64,000 nucleotides of DNA from Misgurnus anguillicaudatus (taxonomy: Eukaryota > Chordata > Actinopteri > Cypriniformes > Cobitidae). Both the position numbers and the translations under genes were made by a program. This document shows, in pieces, positions 11,851 through 24,466 of this stretch (position 1 is its first letter; each line of letters begins with the position of its first letter). The DNA lies in assembly GCF_027580225.2 (NCBI RefSeq), contig NC_073346.2:2251001-2315000 (forward strand), in the 5' to 3' direction. Under the pieces are notes generated by a model. It had not been told where the DNA came from. It ran no database searches and saw only the letters and a list, made by a program, of their open reading frames with translations.

Positions 11851-13502
11851 GCAAATATTCCTTAGCTAAATGTTATTAATGAGTCAATAAACAAGTAGCG
11901 AAAATTAAACTTTTTGTCTTACCCATAGAAGCCTTCTCCCTCCTTGTACCTGACTGTGTGATGCACAATCCTTATTTCCAAGAAAGTTCCATCCATGTTA
12001 TTCCTCTCTTGACGATTGAAATGCTTAATGCTTATTCCAGCTTTAAAAGTCCACTTTACAGTCATGGTGATTAATAACGCAGTTTTACATTTGTTGTGTA
12101 TTGGGTCAACTTGCTTAATAATGTTTGCCCATTTGGATTATAATAACGATTGCTCGTTCAGTGTCATAGCTGCTTTCGTTAGCTTTACTTTGCTATCATC
12201 TCTGTGCTCTTTGAGCAGATCGCGAAAACTTTAGATATAACAGCAAGATGGTCAATTTATAATATTATTATAAAAATTAGAGGAGTCAGTGCAAAATGCA
12301 CGGTACGGCAGAATAGGTCCCGCCTTCTAAATAAAAGAGCCAATTGTCAAAGGTAAAGTCATTGCGTCTCACTGCAGAAGCTTCTGACTGGTAGCATGTG
12401 AAACATTAAAAGACCACATGCGCATTGGCTGCCTGGTTGGAGCAACCAAATATAAACTTTTTGGATTCAGTAATTTTTAAGTTCCGCCCTCTTAAGATCG
12501 GTTCCTTTAGCATGAAAGGTCGGGTCGTTCATTAAATACCTACACGTTTCTTTTTGCTTTCCTTTACTCATTAGATCCCGTTCTCCTTCCACTCGCCTGA
12601 ACACGTGCAGAGATGCTGAAAAGCACAAGCAAGCATGCCATATAAGAATACTCAATAGTTTTCCTTTCAGCGGTTGAAGGCCCAAAACATTTATTTCAGC
12701 AATGTCCCTGCTCCGTTTCATTTCGCCATGTCTTGAAAATCGCACCAGTTAACCAATCTTTTAGAATTCTTTGATGTTTAACTTCACTTAGATAACTATT
12801 CTCTCTTTTTTAGGAACACCAGATTTACGCTTTAACATATATTATTTCAGCCTAGTTTTCACTTGGAGAAGGTCTTTGTATGGCACATTTTGTGGCACTA
12901 AAATGCCGGATGCATGATCTCTGAAAGCCAATTGTAACGATGGGGAAGGCGTTATAGGTCCTGAATTTGACGCGTGCAATAGGCTTGCTAAAAACAAACA
13001 AATGTATTGTCCATATCTCAGGATGAAGTTGAATATGCCATTCCATTTATTATCATGGCACATAAATCAAAATAAAGACAAATAAAATACTTTACAAAAC
13101 TTCAACTTTCATATGACATAAACAAAATACGAACTTAACATTAGCACAACCGATTCACACGGTCAAAAAAGTTTGTTTGACCGTCCATTCCTCGCCACCT
13201 GCGGCTCATTAACACAAACTTAAATACAAAATCACAAAGGCTGATGGCGCCATCTAGTGTCAAACAAAGAATCTCAATATGTAATAGCTCCAACACCAAT
13301 GTTGATATTTGAAATCATCTAAACAAACACGCCCCCTACCCCAATGGAGCCTGGACCTTCTTTTTATAGACCCACCCCACACATGCACAACCAATGGCAA
13401 TGATGTCGGTTAGCACCCTACTGCTGATTGGCTACTTGTGTGTTTTGGTAGTTGACCCGACTCCCTTTTCAAAATTGTTTTTCAAAAATCATGCACATTT
13501 TC
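11851..13502. other. No gene; diverged TTAA-family MITE pieces
   Basis: No exon seen. Two stretches (about 12905-12940 and 13300-13495) match the MITE at 53598-53819, including GCATGATCTCTGAAAGCCAA and a GATATTTGAAATCA...GGACCTTCTTTTTATAGAC block. This suggests an older, interrupted copy of that family. Confidence 0.4.
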
Positions 13503-13505
13503 CAG

Positions 13506-13758
13506 GGGCCCGTTTCAATAAGGAGGTTCAACCAACTCTGAGTTTACAGGATAAAACCTGCTCCCGACCAGTTTAGGTTCACAGAGTAAGTTACTCTGGA
13601 AACAGACTCTGAGTATAAGTTACCTCTCCTTCTGAAACAGGCTTGACTTACCCTGCGGTCTCAGGTTAACCTCCCTCCCATTTTGAAACAGAAAACTCAG
13701 AGTTTTCAGGGTTAACATACTCAGAGTTTTCACTTAACCACCTTTCTGAAACGGGCCC
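13506..13758. mobile_element. Harbinger-like MITE
   Basis: Ends GGGCCCGTTTCA and TGAAACGGGCCC, flanked by a perfect CAG duplication (13503-13505 and 13759-13761). Internal AACTCAGAG/CTCTGAGT words repeat in both orientations. It is non-coding and appears to have landed in an older MITE piece. Confidence 0.8.
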
Positions 13759-13761
13759 CAG

Positions 13762-15140
13762 CTCCCTTAGAGTAAACAATTGATTTTTATCATTTTGGAC
13801 TCCATTTAGCTGATCTTCGGGTATTGCGGTACCACTTTTAGCATAGCTTAGCATAATCCATTGGATCTGGATTGGATCTAAAGACCATTTAGCATCGGGC
13901 TCAAAAATAACCAAAGTGTTTCAATATTTTTCATGAAAATGTAAATAGTTGAGCATCACATGAAACGTAACTGTCTAATAGCTATTTCAATAATGTGTCA
14001 ATTAATAAATACTTTTGTCTAAGAACTGCCTGGGATAGCTGAATAGGAGTGAAAATAACTTTACTTGCATCTCAAAAAAATCAAAATGTTTGAGAAATCA
14101 TTCGAAAATTTGCTAGGATCAACTCTGAATATACACAAGTATTTAAAAAGCTATGTTACAGTGGTTAAGTTAATGATGATTACTTTTACCATTTTGTTGT
14201 ATCTTAGAATTTCTGTGTTTCATTAGGATGTGATCCTTATTAAGCAATAATAGTAAACTGACAAGCAGCCTTAGTAATAATAGCGCGGTACTTTATTTAC
14301 ATATGAAGTTTATATCAGTGCATAAACAGTGTATTTAAAGACATCTCCTCCGGACGGATTTCAACATTCATGGCTCCTGTCGTCTCATCACCATCATCTT
14401 CGTTTCATCTCCTGCTCTTGCATCTGTTGCTGTGCCATCTCTCATATACAAAATAAAAACTCCTGGATGATAAACTGAAAGCTTTACGTTGGCATTTTTT
14501 CTGTAAAACGGACACAAAAGAATAAAGCAGCACATCTTTGTCGTTTTGTATAAAGGGTTTGACCCACATATAAAGTTTGCTACATTCATATAAGAGTTAA
14601 ATTAATCTCCAAAATACCAGAAAGCATGGCAATGACTAATATAATAAAACCATGGTTACTTTTTCTAAGGGCTGACTAAAAAATTAAACAGATATGACAA
14701 TATACAAAAAACAAAATAAACACCCATGTAAGACACTTATGCAATCGTTATTTGTATTGTATTTTAAGTGTTTTGTATGCAAATGTTATGTAGCAAGTTA
14801 ACTCACCGACTGTAGATACCATCGTGACTCGAGTGATCGCGTCTTTAATACATGGATGATGAAATGATGATCCAACACACATCCTTAATTTCTCAGCACT
14901 GTTGCACTTTAAACACTTTTTTCTGTGCCCGAAACTTTATAAACTTCTCCCGAACCGGCAGTGGTGTGCGCCAGATCCTTAGCATGTCCAGTTCTGCGTT
15001 GTAAAGCATCTTTGTTTTTTACAGATGCAGATCATTTTCTTCAGTCCGAAGTAAAAACATAGCGGGCATCTTCCGTCAAACAGTAAATTACTGGTGATTC
15101 CGATTATTTTTAAAGTTTTAAATCTGCAGTTGAATCTGCA
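13762..15140. other. No gene recognised
   Basis: AT-rich sequence; short frames only and no exon-like or RNA-like structure. Confidence 0.45.
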
Positions 15141-15141
15141 G

Positions 15142-15490
15142 ACAGATGAATGCATCTTGCTTAGAGACTCAGAAAACTCCGCCTTTGACCTTTACCACTC
15201 CCCTAGCCCCAAGAAGCCTGCTCTGGCCCAAGGTATTCAGGGGGCCAGAAAAGCTGGGCCTTAAGCCCCAACGAAGCACCAGTGAAGCACGATCATGCCC
15301 CGGAAGTGACAATGCAAATGCGACAGGCCTCGGCAGGCACTGGCACGCCCGCTTGAAGCCCAATAGTGCAAACACGGCTACATACGCAGCGCCTGAAAAT
15401 AGTCTCCTTGGTCACCTTTAATAGCAGAGGACTATTTTCAGGCACTCCGTAATATCATTGTGCCTCCTGCAGCCATGTTACGGCAGATTA
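15142..15490 (+). repeat. GC-rich segment with a strong hairpin, unnamed dispersed repeat
   Basis: A block of higher GC than its flanks. It holds a perfect 14-bp inverted repeat (15391-15404 with 15430-15443, loop 25 nt) and then a second 6-bp stem CCGTAA/TTACGG (15447-15452 with 15478-15483). The open frames across it in both directions have no recognisable protein. It may be part of a dispersed repeat or a structured RNA; I cannot name it. Confidence 0.4.
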
Positions 15491-18035
15491 TTACTGCTGC
15501 TTTGGACAGTGAGCAAATAGACACCCTCCCTCCATTACCTCAGGCCACCAGCTGAGGATTTTCACCTTAACAGCATAAGAATGATCTAAACAGACCTTTC
15601 AACAAATAAGAATATATGTAAATTGGAGCGAGTTTGTCATTTAATTGAAGGTATTTGTGAGATTCTGGCTAACTTGCAGAAGTTAGAAGACACATAAAAT
15701 GGAATTTATTAACAAAAGATAAACAATAGTAGCTAAAAACACTTCTGAATGATACTAGAATACTTAAGGATAGTATGGATGGAAACTAAAGCACAAATAG
15801 AAAATAGAAGTAACAGAGTTGAATTCATGGCAAAATGTTTTTTGTTTCTTATAAGGTGACAACCTTATTTAACCACAAATAAATTAAAGCAAATAATTAA
15901 AGATTTATCTGTTAAACATTTGAAAATCAGTTACACAATATTGAGAAGCATCTATGGTAAACAGTTACTAGCTAAATACACCAATTCCAAGGTCTCTGGA
16001 AAGTGGTTTGGTTAGTGATATTTACATTCTGTTAGGTCGAATGAGCAGTCTAATGGTGGCAACGTCTTCCACTAGTTAGGCTTTGCCGTGCTACTGTGGG
16101 GAAGGAGTCAGGTCCAGTTTAACAGCCTTGAACAAGAAGTGCTGTGAAATGCTGATCTCCTGTTGCACTGAGAGGATCCTAGCAATATGGAGCACACAAA
16201 GGCGGTCCTGGAGCCATTGCAGACAATCTGGAACATGCAGATGAAGGTCCCTTGTAATTGGTTTGGTCTCCTGAACTTTACCTTGTTGCAGACATTGGTT
16301 ATTGCCTTTCTGGAAGAAAAGCTCGGAATGTGATGTTACCCGCTTAGACACTGGACGCATATAAGTGAAAGTGACATGCTTGTCAATGCAACGCGTAATT
16401 GAAATGTGACCTCTGCATTTAACCCATCCCAGTGAGTATTAAACGAACACACTGCAAGTCGTGAACACATACATACCCAGAACATTGGGGTGTTGCTGTT
16501 TCAGTCTCTAGAGCGAGACACAAAACTTGGTTTCAATCTATCAGTTGGAGACTCATAACCATGACTGCTCTGTTTCAGTCTCTGGGTGGAGACTCAGAAT
16601 AATGGCTGTCTACCAAAAGGGTACCTTTATCCATTTTAGATTAGCAGTTTGCATATTGGTGCTTTCCTGTTGCAGAATCGTTCATCCAAGAAAGAGCCCA
16701 CAGATTGTGGCCCACCTTTCTTCAATGTTATGAGCTCATTTGCATAGCATAAAGTAGAATAAAACTTTGTCTTTAGAATTTCATCTATAGATTTTTCACT
16801 TACCAAACCACTTACAAAAGTATCATTATTCCCATTATTTAAGTCCCATATTTTTAAGCGTTCTAGAGTTTTATTTTAGGTTATGATGTCTTTAAGAATA
16901 TATATTTGCAGTTTAAGTACCAAAAACATTTTTTACATCTCCTCTTTAAGGAGCTCTGCTAAGAACAGGTCGTTTTGGTTTGTAATAAGTAATATTCATG
17001 AGCATCTCTTTTGATAGGCCTGTTGTTTTATGAGTGAAATATGCAGTTGAAATAACGTTACCCATGGAAGTACACTAAATGTTAGTTTCTGTACACTAAA
17101 TGTTGGATTAGTAAACCAACATGCAAATAGACTAAGAGATTTTAACCTTACCATGTTTAACTCAATAAACAAACAGACACCAACAGGGCCGGTGTCTGTA
17201 AATTAAGAAAACAAACAATGTCTTTCCAACAGATGTTCTATGGAAACTTGTGGCTACTAAAGACTTTGACCATTAAAAACAAGATTTAAGCATCTAGTTA
17301 GCAACACGTTAGGGTTGCATAATTGTTTTCAATGGCTGCGTCCGAAAACTCTAAATTGCTGCTTTCTGCGTCAGCTTTCCAAGGCAGGAAGGCATCAAGG
17401 CATGTCCGAATCCAATGTTAGGTTTACTCACTGACTCCTGAGATCTTGTCCCACAATTCTATGTGTGTGCGCGCATGGGGAATGTCATTGGTCGAGTTCG
17501 GAAAAGTAAAATGGCGGCCAAGAAAGCGGCTCGTATGGTGCCCCTAAGGGGGCATGGAGAAAAAATTAAATAAAGTTCAGTTTCGCGTGCGCACGTGAAA
17601 CTATCGCATGCTCACATGAAAATATTGTGCTCACGTGAAACTACCACATACCAGTTTTGGTACTCTTCGTCATAGTTTTGGTACTCTGGTCAGCCTTGCT
17701 GCCCTAAGAGGTGACTGGCAGTTGCCTTAGCTGCCTTATGTAATCAAACTGAGCATTTGTTTCTGTTAACCCACCAAAATTACTACACATTTTTTCCAAA
17801 TGAAATATTCATATTTAAATATACATCAATTGTAAATTGCAGCCATAAAACATCGATGTATTAAACACATGTCATTATTTACATTCATATTGTATGGTGG
17901 TCAACAGGGTTCATTACATTGCAAAGAAAGAAACAAAGACGAAAACAGAAATTTTGAAGTTTCTGGGGGATTGCAAAAAGTAATGCACCAGTCTGGGAAA
18001 TGTTTCAGGACGTTTTTCAATCTGAAGGCTGCATA
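15491..18035. other. No gene; scattered MITE fragments
   Basis: No exon seen. A TGGCTGCGTCCGAAAAC end at 17335 followed by GGTCGAGTTCGGAAAA...AAATGGCGGCCAAG (about 17490) matches words at 34860 and the reversed end at 35145, so this is a fragment of the same MITE family. The rest is AT-rich and unassigned. Confidence 0.4.
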
Positions 18036-18043
18036 CTGTATGT

Positions 18044-18235
18044 CAGTGTTCCCAAAATCTTACCCTGGAGGGCCGGAGCACTACAGAGTTTAGCTCCAAC
18101 CCTAATCAAACTTACCCACCTGTGATTTCTAGTGATCATAAAGACCTTGATTAGCTTGCTCAGGTGTGTTTGATCAGGGTTGGAGCTAAACTCTGCAGTG
18201 CTCCGGCCCTCCAGGGTAAGATTTGGGGAACCCTG
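18044..18235. mobile_element. hAT MITE (palindromic)
   Basis: The left end CAGTGTTCCCAAAATCTTAC and the right end fold back over about 50 bp. An 8-bp duplication CTGTATGT/CTGTACGT (18036-18043 and 18236-18243) has one mismatch. Non-coding; the GGAGGGCCGG word also occurs in the MITE at 2910. Confidence 0.85.
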
Positions 18236-18364
18236 CTGTACGTCATCAAGCCTTGTCTATTTAAGTTAACTAAGCATTACATAGGAGAAGCAGTTTATCA
18301 ACAGAAGTCTACAGAAAGATGTAAGTGTATTTGTTTATAATCCTGTTAAATTTAGCGCAGTTCG

Positions 18365-19326
18365 TTGCTAAGAAACGCCTCAATTTCTTTCCCCAATGGT
18401 ATATGGAACTGCCAATCTGCTGTAAACAAAGCATATTTCGTTACAGCTATTGCTTCACATTCTGGTCTTTTTGTTCTAGCATTTACTGAAACCTGGATCA
18501 AACCAGAGGACACCGCCATTCACACCGCCCTGTCTAACAATTATACTTTTTCCCACAGCCCTCACACTAAAGGGAGGGGTGGAGGGACCGGCCTACTCAT
18601 TTCGAACAACTGAAAATTCCAACAGATTACACACTCGTGTGGCAGCAGCTCTTTCAAGTCACATGCTGTTCCTATCATTCACCCTACTTAAATCCATTTT
18701 CTAGATTTCTATCGCCTCCCAGGTCAGCTTGGACATTTCTTGGAGGACTTGGATGTACTTCTGTCGTCCTTCCCGAGGATGGTACTTCTCTAGTAGTACT
18801 TGGTGACTTCAACATCTACCTTGAGAAATCAGTGGCAACCAACTTTAATACCCTGACCATGTTGTTTGACCTCAAACGAGTCCCCACTTCGCCAACCCAC
18901 AGGTCTGGTAATCTTCTAGAAGTGATCTGATCACTTCCTCATCACTCTTGATCTTAACTTATCACCTGCAGTCACTGCATATTCTGACACAACGTTTGTA
19001 CGCTTTCCCCCTCCTGTCTATGTTCTGTGGTTTCCTTCACGCTCCCTCCCCCTAACCAACTCTCCCTATTAAATACAAACAGTGCCACTGACAATCTATG
19101 CTCCACACTTACATCCTGCTTAGACAGCTTATGCCCTCTGACATCAGCACCAGCCCAGGCTACCCCTTCTGCTCCTTTGTCCAAGCTCAGGGCTGCGGAC
19201 AGAAAATCCTACTGACCTCTGTCTCTATCAGTATCTTCTGGCCTCTTTTTCCACAAATGTCTCCTCTGCTAAAACTCAGTACTATCACTCTAAAATCAAC
19301 AACTCACCTGACCCTCATACTCTCTT
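18365..19326 (+). mobile_element. L2/CR1-like LINE, endonuclease part (5' half of a split copy)
   Basis: Frames encode an APE-type endonuclease as in L2/CR1-like fish LINEs. A first frame (18365-18613) carries the TETWI and GRGGGTGLLIS motifs. A second frame, after stops and a frameshift, carries the GDFNIYLEKS motif (about 18800). The copy is dead by frameshifts and stops. It continues at 26586 after the 7.26 kb insertion, because the joined flanks match the uninterrupted LINE copy near 56055. Confidence 0.8.
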
Positions 19327-21301
19327 CACTGTAAAAAATGATTCTGAGTTTTAGTCAGGTGGACAAGTAAAATCATGTCCTGTCAACTTGCAGTGTCTCA
19401 CTACGCACTAGGATGAGTTATAACAACCTCAACTTAAAGGGAAATTTAAAACTTTAAATAAGGTGTTCATATAACAACAAAACATAGGTTGTTTCAATTT
19501 TTTTGCCTCATGCGCATGTGCCAGAATCTCTACGTCATAATGACGTACTACTTTAACGAATTTGAACAAGAAGCGCCAGCGCCATTTTCTGCACGAGGGG
19601 ACGAGATCGCTACACGAGTTGCTGATGGGAGAAAAAAGAAGACGAAGGAGCTCTTATTTGAACGACTACAGATGTATTTTTATAGTAAGTATACCCCGAT
19701 TTGTTATTTCTTTCATGTAAAAAATAGGCTTGTTTTGTTTGTGTATTGATTTAAGACAACTTGATTGGTAAGTTAACGTTAATCAGGAGCCACACGCACA
19801 TTTTTGCTAGCTATGCAGTGTTAGACACCGAGCTGTTAGACACGTGAGCAGAAAGAGAAGTCGTCTTTGACTAGTGTAAGTTAATGTTGGTAAATAGATA
19901 AAAACGTGTACAGTTACTTAGCATGTTAATTGGTGTAAAATGGCCCAAAATAGCTTTTTCGCATGGTTTAAAGTTTTCAGGCACCGTGCCGGATCTCCGG
20001 CGGGCGGCGTTGGCTGCGAATTAAAATATATATATATATAATATTATATTAATATCATTTCGCGTTCATGCGTTCACCCACAAATAGGATGAGAGGAACA
20101 CATCTTTTTCTCTCAACCAAACTAAACTAGCCAATCAGAAGTAGAATGGGGCGGGTCTTTAAGTGTGGTTGAGAGATCCAGCTGCAGGTACCGAGCGGAG
20201 ACCGGAGATGTCACGTAGCAAGGAAACGTAGTCCGCAGGATGGAAAGTAAGTTTATAAAGAACAGGAAATATATGACCTAATTGATAAAGCACTTAAATA
20301 AGTGGCGCTGGGCATGGATAGAAGGAATGGGCAGAGACAGGCAGCATTTTAGAAGAAATTAAGAGAAGCAGGTGCTTGCATTTCAAATGCTGTCTCACGA
20401 TATCAAGTTGCATTTGTGTCAAAACGTTTTGCTTGCATTATAATATTCTCTACGCACATGCGTTAACGCGCGCATCCACGTGAACCAGATCCCACATAAT
20501 CCTGACAAAAACACACATTCGCTGATGGTTTCTGAATCTAATTTGCGTGTGTGCGTTAACGCGTGCGATTACAGAATAGTATAATGACACACTCGTAGAT
20601 CTGGTTTGCCTGCATGTGTGTGTGAAACGCGTAGATCTTGACTGTAATGCTTTGCCAAAAGATTAATGCAAAAAACAAATGGACTTGACTAAATTCCTGG
20701 GTGTCTGAAAAGGCAAAGTCACATCATCATTTTTATTATAAACTGTAATGTTGCAGTAAATCTGTATTAAATGCCACCACTTATTATTCTATAAACATGT
20801 TTTAACCAATGGTGAATCTCATTTGTGTGCCCTATTATAACCATGCATATATGCAACCAAAGATTTTTAAATTCCTCATAGATCTATGTCACTTATTTTT
20901 ACTCTTAAAGTGCACTACATTGATTTAAGTGCACTCCTGGTTTAAGTGACATCAGCTGGTTACGTCTACTATTAAATCTTATTTTGGTGCTGAACAAAAG
21001 GTAACAAACAACTGTAGTTGTACCACATCACTGGTAATTTATTTACAACAAAAGTATGCAAAAAGTGTACATATTTGAAATTAATGTTTTTATTTTTCAA
21101 GACAGAGGGGGAGGGGTGAAAGGATAAATGAAAAGAAAAACAAAGGATTGAACCAATAAAGGAGGTACTTTAACCATCATATATTTTACAGACAACAAAC
21201 CAAAGGATGAGGACTGCAGCATTGCTTGGGCTGCCGTGATACATGCGAGAGACTCCATCTAAATTCATGAAGATATGCGAGGTAAGCTGAAACCTTTAAG
21301 G

Positions 21302-22522
21302 CATTGTTTCCCAATCCTGGGGCCTCATTTATCAACATTGCGTAGAAAATGTTCTATATTTGTACCTACGAATGAAATTTAGAATGTGCATAAGTACAAA
21401 AAAATCGGGATTTATCAAACGTGAGCACGTGGTTCGTACGCACATCAGTAAGTAATCCTTGATGATAAATCCCACTTGTTCTTAAGCACCATGCTCGAGC
21501 ACGTTCATAGTCATTTGCATTCCGAAACGCCTCCAATGAACCATATATGGTGACAACACCTCCCGTTATATGTCACGTGGTTGTGCTTTTTCCCTCATCG
21601 CAATAATGACAAAGAGAGCGTAAAAGAGGAATTTTACAGACACAGAAATTGAGTTACTGGTGGATGATGTTAAATCCTAATAACACATCCTGTTTGGTTT
21701 ACTTAGTGCGGGAGGAATTACCAGTGAGGAACACTTCCAGAAATAAAAAAAGTTGTTTGACATTAAATTATCAGCCCAAAAAAATAAATAAACGCGTCAC
21801 AGCACACCGACGTGAAACGAGTGCAACTGGAGGAGGACAGACAACTTTCCACCTTGGACAGCAGCAAATATAACCAGCATCATTGGCGCGATCTTTGACA
21901 ACGCGCTACCGGCGGAATGGATTATTTGCCAAGTCTTCCAATAACGCAAGATAAGCCATTGCACTGTGTCAAGCATTTGTCGGAGACTTCATTTATACAA
22001 ATCACATGTAGAGCTTTCACAGATACACATCACAGATAAATCATTATACTTAATTGCTGTTACCATACTGACATTAATCATTTTTAACACCTGCTTGTGG
22101 ATAAAAAATAGACACTTCTTTACTCACTGGAACAGGGTCCTATATGTAGTATCGCTATTCTACCACTAGATGCTCTGCGTACGCATACTCAGAGGTGTGC
22201 GTATATTTAGACACATTTCTACGTATAAGTGCAATTTGATAAATTCCACACTTTGCGTAAAACTGTTCCTACGCACACTTTACGCACACTTCTGTGCGTA
22301 CGCACGTTTGATAAATGAGGCCCCAGGTCTTCGGGCACCCCCTCCCAGAAAGTTTTAGATGTCTCCTTATTTAAAAAACCTAATTTGACTCATCAGCCTC
22401 CTTCCAAAATGGTAAACATGTGTCCCTAACAAGCTGATGAGTCAAATCAGGTGTGTTAAAAAAAGGAGACATCCAAAACTCTCCGGGAGGGGGCGCTCGA
22501 GGACCAGGACTGGGAAACACCG
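21302..22522. mobile_element. Palindromic MITE split by a Harbinger element
   Basis: Ends TGTTTCCCAATCCTGG (left) and CCAGGACTGGGAAACA (right) plus inner arms (CCCCCTCCC...GATGTCTCC and its complement, about 22338-22365 and 22460-22492) form one fold-back element. The left arm is interrupted at 21320-22323. Flanking CTTTAAGG and CCCCAAGG may be a decayed 8-bp duplication. Confidence 0.6.
21320..22323. mobile_element. Harbinger-like element
   Basis: Ends GGGCCTCATTTATCAA and TTGATAAATGAGGCCC. Flanks are CTG (left) and CAG (right), so the 3-bp duplication is CWG with one change. Many TACGCAC/GTGCGTA words lie near both ends. No transposase is present. Nested in the palindromic MITE. Confidence 0.75.
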
Positions 22523-22648
22523 CCCCAAGGCAAAACAAGGGAAAATTGAACATTAGATCTCTTAATTTGCAGGGGTCTGGGGACTTTAAATTGTTTGTGA
22601 AATTGGTTATAAGTAATAGTACCTTAATTTTCTTTTCATTCTACAAAG

Positions 22649-22960
22649 CCCAGTGACCATGAAGAGGATGTGATCAAGGGCGTGGTGATCGGAATCCTAG
22701 TGGTTGTGGAAAATGTGGAGCCTCTCCCAGAATTCTACAATGACGTTGCCCTGGTGATTGAGGAAGAAGTGGTGATGCGTCACCTGAGTGACATACCTAA
22801 TGCTTTTCTGAACCTGATGGGCCTGGTGTACGCATTAAACCTTGACTATCCAAAGGAATTAAAATTCACTTTTGAAGTGATACAACGCCTGTTCATTGGA
22901 GTTGGATCACACTCTTGCACCGCAAGAGTTCACTCTTTGAAGAGCAAGTTGCTGAGATAA
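22649..22960 (+). pseudogene. C-terminal exon of a teleost-expanded uncharacterised gene family, captured by the EnSpm-like element
   Basis: An acceptor (CTACAAAG) is followed by an open exon of 103 codons ending in TAA. It encodes an acidic start, a hydrophobic stretch, then MGLVYALNLDYPKELKFTFE and a C-terminal Leu/Lys-rich end. I recognise the YALNL-YPKEL-TFEV pattern as the C-terminal exon of a large uncharacterised protein family repeated in fish genomes; its function is unknown to me. No matching upstream coding exons were established. A possible non-coding or short exon with GT-AG borders lies at 21192-21281. It is likely a gene fragment carried by the transposon, possibly still spliced into transcripts. 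Confidence 0.55.
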
Positions 22961-23100
22961 GAAACTATTTTCTTCTCCTTGTTACTATAAGCATTTACAC
23001 TGTTACACTGTTTTAAAGTTTAAGACCATTGTTATTTTAGATATTATTGTTTTAAAGGGATACTCCATCGTTTTGTCATATTAAACTGTTATTACCTTAA

Positions 23101-23946
23101 AGCAATAGTTCACTTTGAAATTAAATTCTAATGTTTTGGCTTGCCTCAGGGGCATCCGGGATGTGGGTGTCTTTGTTTCCATGGTGGTTTCGCTTTTGAT
23201 GTTTTTAGGTCAAACCGTTGTTGTCTGTCAGTCGTGTAGTGCAGGTCTATGGTCACTTGGTGGGCATTGCCTCGGAGAGCATTCACAGGGAAGTCCAAAT
23301 TAAACAACTGTCCATTGTAAGTACACATTGATGGCCTTAGACACGAAACAAGCAGTTTGTGTGAGAAAGCGAACACTATTTGTATTGTTTTTGCCCCTTT
23401 TGCACAGCCGCGTCTGTGGTTGGTCTGCGCATGCGCCGGAAGTGATCTCTCGCACGTGTATGTCACTCATTGTTTACACAGAACAGAGATTGTAGGTAAG
23501 ACAGCTAATAGAAATTGTACTAATTTGTGCTTATCCGGGATGTTTAAACCGACATGAAAGAAAACAATTACGTATGCTCGCGCGAACTCATCCAGGAGAT
23601 CACTTCCGGTGCATGCGCGGGCTGAGCGCAGACGTGGTTGGGTGCGGGGGGCAAGAACAATGTGGATGGTGTTCGTTTTCTCGCACGGACCGCTCGTTTC
23701 GTGTCTTGGGCCATCAATGTGTACTTATGATGGGCAGTTGTTGAGTTTGGACTTTTCTGTGCATGCTCTTTGGGGTTGCGTTTGGTCGGTGACCGTGGAC
23801 CTGCGTTGTATGGCTGACAGACAGCAACGGTTTGACCTAAAAATATCAAAAGTGAAACTACCGCGGAAACCAAGACACCTACATCTTGGGTGCCCCTGAG
23901 GTGGGCTAAAACGTATAAAAAATTTGTTTTAAGGTGAACTATCCTT
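23101..23946. mobile_element. Inner TTAA snap-back element 1
   Basis: Inserted in the left arm of the outer element at TTAA (23097-23100); the right copy reads TTAG (23947-23950). Arms of about 330 bp (around 23135-23470 and 23580-23910) are inverted with moderate divergence. The arm frames are mirror shadows, not genes. Confidence 0.75.
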
Positions 23947-24466
23947 TTAGCTAGGAAGAGTTAGTGTATGCCTCTGTCATCTTGGTGCGTGCACTTAGGG
24001 GCTGTGGCGTGCGGCGACACTTTGGTGGCGCTTGGCTTGGCCCAGTTCATTCAATGGTACCAAACAGAGATGAAGTTAGAAATGACCAAACACATTGTTT
24101 TCCCTATTTAGTATGAGTAGATATACGATCAAATATGGTGGAGCAAGGTGAAATGTGGCGCTTTTGAGGGTGGGTTTAAAAGGGTAACTATAATCATTAT
24201 GAGAGGGAGAAGGGGAGCAGATTTTTCAGGCGAGTCGAAGTACTCCCAAAAGTGCTATTCCACCATACAATATAGTTACCCTTTTTAGCCCGCTTTTAAA
24301 GGCGCCGTGTTTTATTTTGTGCCACCATATTTGATCATGTGTACTCGTATTGAGTGGGGAAGACAATGTGTTTGGTCATTTCCAACCTCATCTCTGCTCG
24401 GCACCACTGAATGAACCGGGCCAAGCCAAATGCCACCAAAGTGTCGCCAAGCGCCACAGCTCTTAA

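Noticed and set aside
23568..23899. Overlapping frames on both strands near 23.2 and 23.7 kb
   Set aside because: They are mirror images from the inverted arms of a snap-back element.
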